From the NCBI GenBank assembly GCA_035282865.1, contig DATEVB010000187.1, positions 1-8,833 of the forward strand: a DNA stretch of 8,833 nt, read 5' to 3'. This document shows positions 5,785 to 8,833 of the stretch, piece by piece. The notes beneath the pieces are model-generated. The model saw only the letters and a program-made list of their open reading frames with translations, ran no database searches and was not told where the DNA came from. How positions within the stretch are numbered: position 1 is the first letter of the stretch; every line of letters begins with the position of its first letter. This DNA comes from UBA4744 sp035282865. Its GTDB lineage: Bacteria > Actinomycetota > Acidimicrobiia > Spongiisociales > UBA4744. A program made the translations under genes and the position numbers.

Positions 5785-6750
5785 ATGGCGCAGAAGACAC
5801 GATCAACGTCGGCAGTGGCGAACCTGGTGGGGAGCTTCGCCACGACGGTCTCTCTCCTCCTTGTTCTGCTCACCGCTGCAGGCTTTCTCGGTGGCATCTG
5901 GTGGGGATTCGATCTGGCCGCCCATTTCCGCGTCCAATATGCGGCCCTTCTGGTGCCGGCCGTTGCGGTCCTGGCCGGTCTAGGTTGGCGACGGACCACC
6001 CTGCCGGCCGTGGTGGCCCTTGTGGTCAATCTGGCCCTGATTGTTCCTTTGTATGTGGAGCGGCCTGCTCAGCCCGACGGTTCTTCGACCCTTCAGATCC
6101 TGAGTTTCAATGTGACGGCCTCCAACCCCGAGCGTGCCTCGGTCATCGCCTACCTGGCCGCCAGCGGGGCCGACATCATCTTCCTGCACGAGTCGTCAAC
6201 CGATTGGGAGGACGCCCTGAGCAGATCCGATCTGCCCTACCGGATGGTCAGCGCCCGGGAGCCTGGCTCACTGTTCGGCACCCTGGCGCTGGTGGGGGAG
6301 GACGTCGTTGCCAACGTCATTCCCCTTGGAGATTTCGGCCAGTTGTCGATCGAGGTGATCATTGAGTTGGGTGGGAGCGAGATCAAGGTCCTCGGCACGC
6401 ATCCGCTGTCGCCGGTGAGCCCGAGTCGAGCGGCGGCCCGCGATGAGCAGTTGCGGATTGTCGGGGAATGGGCATCCCGCCAGGACGTTCCGGTGGTGGT
6501 GACAGGGGACTTCAATGCTTCGACATGGTCGCGAGGGTTCTCGCTCGTCACCAGAGAGGCTGGTCTGGTCAATTCGCAGAGAGGATTCGGAGTCCAGGCA
6601 TCTTGGCCGACCCGCTACACCCTGTTCGGCATCCCGATCGACCATCTGGTTCACAGCCCTGAACTGACGACGGTCGACCGGTATCTCGGAGAGAGCCTTG
6701 GTTCGGAGCACTTCTCCCTCTTTGTGACGGTGGGGCGGGCCGGCACGTAA
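5785..6750 (+). CDS. Membrane-anchored endonuclease/exonuclease/phosphatase-family protein
   Basis: A 321-residue protein with an N-terminal membrane part and a C-terminal EEP-fold hydrolase domain. Hydrophobic segments lie at about residues 17-40, 50-68 and 73-91, ending in a PLYVERP junction; the catalytic domain follows. EEP hallmarks: QILSFNV (104-110) with Asn109, IIFLHES (131-137) with Glu136 as the metal ligand, GTHPLSP (204-210), GDFNAS (241-246) with Asp242 and Asn244, IDHLVHS (285-291), and SEHFSLFV (307-314) with the terminal His309. The family's usual last motif is SDHxP; here Asp is Glu and Pro is Ser. Substrate is unknown; relatives cut DNA, phosphoinositides or sphingomyelin, and with three helices the domain probably faces outward. 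ATG 5785 follows AAGGAGG (5776-5782) at only two bases, which is tight; the in-frame GTG at 5722 would add 21 residues and could be leaderless. It is divergent from deoD and 112 bp upstream of pepP. Confidence 0.85.
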   Translation: MAQKTRSTSAVANLVGSFATTVSLLLVLLTAAGFLGGIWWGFDLAAHFRVQYAALLVPAVAVLAGLGWRRTTLPAVVALVVNLALIVPLYVERPAQPDGSSTLQILSFNVTASNPERASVIAYLAASGADIIFLHESSTDWEDALSRSDLPYRMVSAREPGSLFGTLALVGEDVVANVIPLGDFGQLSIEVIIELGGSEIKVLGTHPLSPVSPSRAAARDEQLRIVGEWASRQDVPVVVTGDFNASTWSRGFSLVTREAGLVNSQRGFGVQASWPTRYTLFGIPIDHLVHSPELTTVDRYLGESLGSEHFSLFVTVGRAGT

Positions 6751-6850
6751 GAGCTCGGGAAAGTCTCTTGTGGATGCAACCTCTTCTTCCGGCACCGCGG
6801 TGGTGACCGGCCGGCACTTTCGGGAGAAGGGCCAAGGAAAGTCATCGCGC

Positions 6851-6863
6851 TACGCTCTGCCCA
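6851..6863 (+). promoter_or_regulatory. Candidate -10 element for a leaderless pepP transcript
   Basis: TACGCT (6851-6856) fits the TAnnnT core of actinobacterial -10 boxes and ends six bases before the ATG at 6863, which places the expected transcription start on the start codon. No ribosome binding site lies in front of the ATG. No good -35 is seen, so this is weaker than the argR case. Confidence 0.42.
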
Positions 6864-8314
6864 TGGAGCAGGCATCTTTCCGGGAACGGCGTGAGCGCCT
6901 GGCGGCCGCCATCTCCGATGGCATTGCGGTGATCCCGGCCGCAAGCCCGCAGATCCGCAATGACGATGTTGAGCATCCTTTCCGACAGGACAGCGACTTC
7001 TTCTTCCTCACCGGTTTCGACGAACCGGATGCTGTAGCCATCATCAACCCGAGCCACGACGAGGAACGGTATGTGCTCTTTGTGAGGCCGCGGGATCGGG
7101 AGATGGAGATCTGGAACGGCTACCGGGCCGGAGTCGAAGGAGCCAAAGCTGTGTACGGCGCCGACGCCGCCTACCCCCTGTCGGACCTGGACGAGAAGCT
7201 GCGTGGCTACCTCGTTGGGTGCTCGGCTCTTTTCTACCAAATGGGAAACCTCGCCCACGACAGCATGATCAATTCGGTGCTGGGTCAGGCTCGCCGGTTC
7301 CGGGCCCGGGACGGCCGGAACGTGCCGGATTTGATATCAGATCTGCATGCCGTCATCGCTGAGATGCGCCTCCTCAAATCCGACGCCGAAATCGGGAGCC
7401 TTCGAACGGCATGCGATATCTCGGTCGGCGCGCACCTCGAGGCGATGAAGTTCGCCCAACCCGGCCTCTACGAGTATCAGGTGCAAGCGGCCGTCGAGTA
7501 CGTGTTCCGTGTCAAGGGAGCGCAACGCGTCGGGTATGGCTCGATTGTCGCTTCAGGGCCCAACGCGTGCATCCTCCACTATGTGGACAACAGTCGCCGG
7601 TTGACGGCGGGCGATCTCCTGCTCATCGACGCCGGCGCCGAATACGGGTACCACACTGCCGACATCACCCGCACCTTCCCGGTCGACGGCGTGTTCACCG
7701 CCCCGCAAAAGGCACTGTACGAGGTTGTGCTCGCTGCCCAACGGGCGTCCATCGACAAGGCTGCGCCGGGGGGTTCCATGAAGGAGCTTCACGAGACGTC
7801 TAAGCGGTTGCTCACCGAAGGGCTGATCGAACTCGGATTGTTGCCCCGCAGGATCGATGACTCGCTCGCCATGCACCACTATCGCCAGTTCTTCATGCAC
7901 GGCACCGGCCACTGGTTGGGCATGGACGTCCATGATGCGGGCACCTACATGACGCCCGACCAGAAGGCGAGATCGCTGGAACCGTCGATGGCCTTCACCG
8001 TGGAACCGGGCCTCTACGTTGACCCGGAACAGGAATCGGTCGCCTTCCCGCTACTCGAATACGACTTCGAGGCCTGGATGGAACGCCGCTACCGGTTGGG
8101 GACCGATGCTGCCAGGAAGCTCGAGGCGGAAGAGAAGGAGCAGGCCGGGGCGGTCGAACATCCGATCCCCGCCGAATTCCGCGGGCTCGGGGTCCGGATC
8201 GAAGACGATATCCTGATCACCACCGACGGGCACCAGAACCTGACCGCCGGGGTTCCCACCGCCATTCAGGAGATCGAAGGGGTCTGCGCCGAGCGATCCG
8301 GGCTGCCGATCTGA
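6863..8314 (+). CDS. pepP: Xaa-Pro aminopeptidase (M24B metallopeptidase)
   Basis: A 483-residue cytoplasmic peptidase that removes an N-terminal residue followed by proline. The N-terminal domain (about 1-165) has NDDVEHPFRQDSDFFFLTGF (33-52), conserved in the aminopeptidase P N-terminal domain. The pita-bread catalytic domain (about 175-470) has all five expected dinuclear metal ligands: Asp256 (LLLIDAGAEYGYH), Asp267 (TADITRTFP), His350 (HGTGHWLGMDVHD), Glu381 (TVEPGLYV) and Glu447 (VRIEDDIL), plus His239 and His357 near the substrate. Between the fourth and fifth ligands the chain carries about 45 residues (about 388-435) absent from E. coli PepP, including a highly charged segment rich in Arg, Lys and Glu (405-428). 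ATG 6863 is preferred because the family N-terminus (FRERRERLAAAI) starts there; an in-frame GTG at 6770 would add 31 low-complexity residues. The gap of 112 bp to the preceding gene and its own -10 suggest separate transcription. Confidence 0.95.
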   Translation: MEQASFRERRERLAAAISDGIAVIPAASPQIRNDDVEHPFRQDSDFFFLTGFDEPDAVAIINPSHDEERYVLFVRPRDREMEIWNGYRAGVEGAKAVYGADAAYPLSDLDEKLRGYLVGCSALFYQMGNLAHDSMINSVLGQARRFRARDGRNVPDLISDLHAVIAEMRLLKSDAEIGSLRTACDISVGAHLEAMKFAQPGLYEYQVQAAVEYVFRVKGAQRVGYGSIVASGPNACILHYVDNSRRLTAGDLLLIDAGAEYGYHTADITRTFPVDGVFTAPQKALYEVVLAAQRASIDKAAPGGSMKELHETSKRLLTEGLIELGLLPRRIDDSLAMHHYRQFFMHGTGHWLGMDVHDAGTYMTPDQKARSLEPSMAFTVEPGLYVDPEQESVAFPLLEYDFEAWMERRYRLGTDAARKLEAEEKEQAGAVEHPIPAEFRGLGVRIEDDILITTDGHQNLTAGVPTAIQEIEGVCAERSGLPI

Positions 8315-8656
8315 GGGTCTCCGGACCTGTCGGTTCCCGAGCTCGAGGATGTCCTCTCCGACCGCCAGCCGGTACGGTGGACAATGACGGCACGCGCCGG
8401 CCGGTCCCCCCACTTCGGCACCGTCCGTGCATAGCTGCCGTCGAGCGGTGTCGTATCGGGTGCCACCAACGTACGAGCGGAGAGGGGATTTCCGACCAGG
8501 CCAGGCATGTTGCCGATCGGGGCTTGGCGTGAGGCTTCGTGACGAGAACGGTGTACTACGTGCCATCGCGGCACTGAACTCGTTCCTGGTCGGCTGAGAA
8601 GCGATCAACCGATCCGGTTCGGCAGCTCTCCTGACCGAAACGGCCGGACCTCGGCT
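8315..8656 (+). other. Gene-free stretch with coding-like remnants
   Basis: No intact gene is convincing in these 342 bp. On the plus strand, in the same frame as pepP, codons with mostly G or C in third position read VPELEDVLSDRQPVRWTMTA (8333-8392) and continue to a TAG at 8432-8434, then GVVSGATNVRAERGFPTRPG on to a TGA at 8543-8545. A shifted frame then gives LRDENGVLRAIAALNSFLVG and a stop at 8595-8597. This pattern of an internal stop followed by a frame change suggests a decayed plus-strand gene that I cannot name. The minus-strand open frames here are rich in Ser, Arg and Pro and look like shadows. Random high-GC sequence could also produce this. Confidence 0.3.
8614..8643. terminator. 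Imperfect stem-loop next to the minus-strand gene end
   Basis: CCGGTTCGG (8614-8622) faces CCGAAACGG (8635-8643), eight of nine positions pairing, around a 12-base loop. It lies 13 bases beyond the stop of the minus-strand gene, a sensible place for its terminator. No T-run follows on either strand. Confidence 0.3.
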
Positions 8657-8833
8657 TCACCTCGTGCCACGGCTCGGAGGGTCCTCGTAGAGGCCCGAGT
8701 CTCGTATCGCATCGACGGGCAGCGGTAGCGGGACATCGAAACGGACCATGCCGCCCTCGTCTTGCCGTTCGATGCCGGGCCGTTCGAGGGCCTCCAGCAC
8801 CTTGCGATTGGCCGACAACACGTACGACCGGAA
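8657..8833 (-). CDS. C-terminal fragment of an unrecognised protein, cut by the window edge
   Basis: The last 58 residues of a minus-strand gene, ending at a TGA (8659 down to 8657); the rest lies beyond position 8833. It reads SYVLSANRKVLEALERPG near the edge and later FDVPLPLPVDAIRDSG, followed by a short polar tail ending in PPSRGTR. The codons have strong GC bias in the third position and the composition looks like a real soluble protein: an amphipathic helix (NRKVLEALERPG) followed by a strand with a proline-rich turn. I do not recognise the family and give no function. It converges on pepP, with about 340 bp between the stops. Confidence 0.6.
   Translation of the reverse strand, partial: FRSYVLSANRKVLEALERPGIERQDEGGMVRFDVPLPLPVDAIRDSGLYEDPPSRGTR

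Noticed and set aside
5670..6029. N-terminal extension of deoD from the open frame continuing upstream on the minus strand
   Set aside because: The added residues are low-complexity and Arg/Thr-rich, cover the divergent gene, and precede a start that matches the DeoD N-terminus and has a ribosome binding site.
5712..6365. Long plus-strand open frame (217 codons) overlapping the EEP gene
   Set aside because: Composition is rich in Arg, Gly, Pro and Cys with no family resemblance, while the frame of 5785-6750 carries clear EEP motifs; it is a shadow of that gene.
6749..6769. AAGAG/CTCTT inverted repeat after the EEP gene as a terminator
   Set aside because: Only five AT-containing pairs around an 11-base loop and no T-run; too weak to call.
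8051..8608. Minus-strand open frame of 185 codons over the pepP 3' end and the downstream gap
   Set aside because: Most of it is the antisense of pepP, the remainder has no coding-like character, and no ribosome binding site or family motif is seen.

Overview
The window is high-GC DNA (roughly 60-65% G+C by eye) with actinobacterial habits: an ECF sigma factor translationally coupled to an O6-alkylguanine-DNA alkyltransferase, an argR-argG-argH block, GTG starts, and -10 boxes placed so close to start codons that leaderless mRNAs are likely. The protein variants look like a deep-branching actinobacterium (an acidimicrobial-type lineage is my guess), but this is an inference from style; there is no rRNA or marker gene here to settle it. 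I see no tRNA, rRNA, insertion sequence, phage gene or CRISPR array.

Layout. 1-51: edge of an intergenic space with a GC-rich hairpin. 52-530: a decayed flavin-split-barrel (PNPOx/HugZ-like) gene whose family-like sequence is spread over three reading frames. 567-1624: ECF sigma factor and ogt, overlapping by ATGA. 1666-4767: argR, argG (ATGA overlap) and, after a 73-bp gap, argH; they encode the arginine repressor and the last two steps of arginine synthesis (citrulline to argininosuccinate to arginine). 4929-5669: deoD-type purine nucleoside phosphorylase on the minus strand, convergent with argH. 5785-6750: a membrane-anchored endonuclease/exonuclease/phosphatase-fold protein, divergent from deoD. 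6863-8314: an Xaa-Pro aminopeptidase. 8315-8656: about 340 bp with no intact gene but coding-like remnants. 8657-8833: the C-terminal end of an unrecognised minus-strand gene that runs off the window.

Functionally this is mostly chromosomal housekeeping. Two units are clear: the sigma/ogt pair, which may be a small alkylation-response module, and argRGH, where ArgR probably controls its own leaderless transcript and therefore argG. The other arginine genes (argC, J, B, D, F) are not beside it, since ogt lies immediately upstream of argR. The most notable observations are the multi-frame pseudogene, the sigma-Ogt coupling with an extra N-terminal segment on Ogt, the likely leaderless promoters, a near-palindrome between argG and argH, and a roughly 45-residue insertion in the aminopeptidase metal-binding domain. 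I found no convincing evidence of a wholly new biological system.
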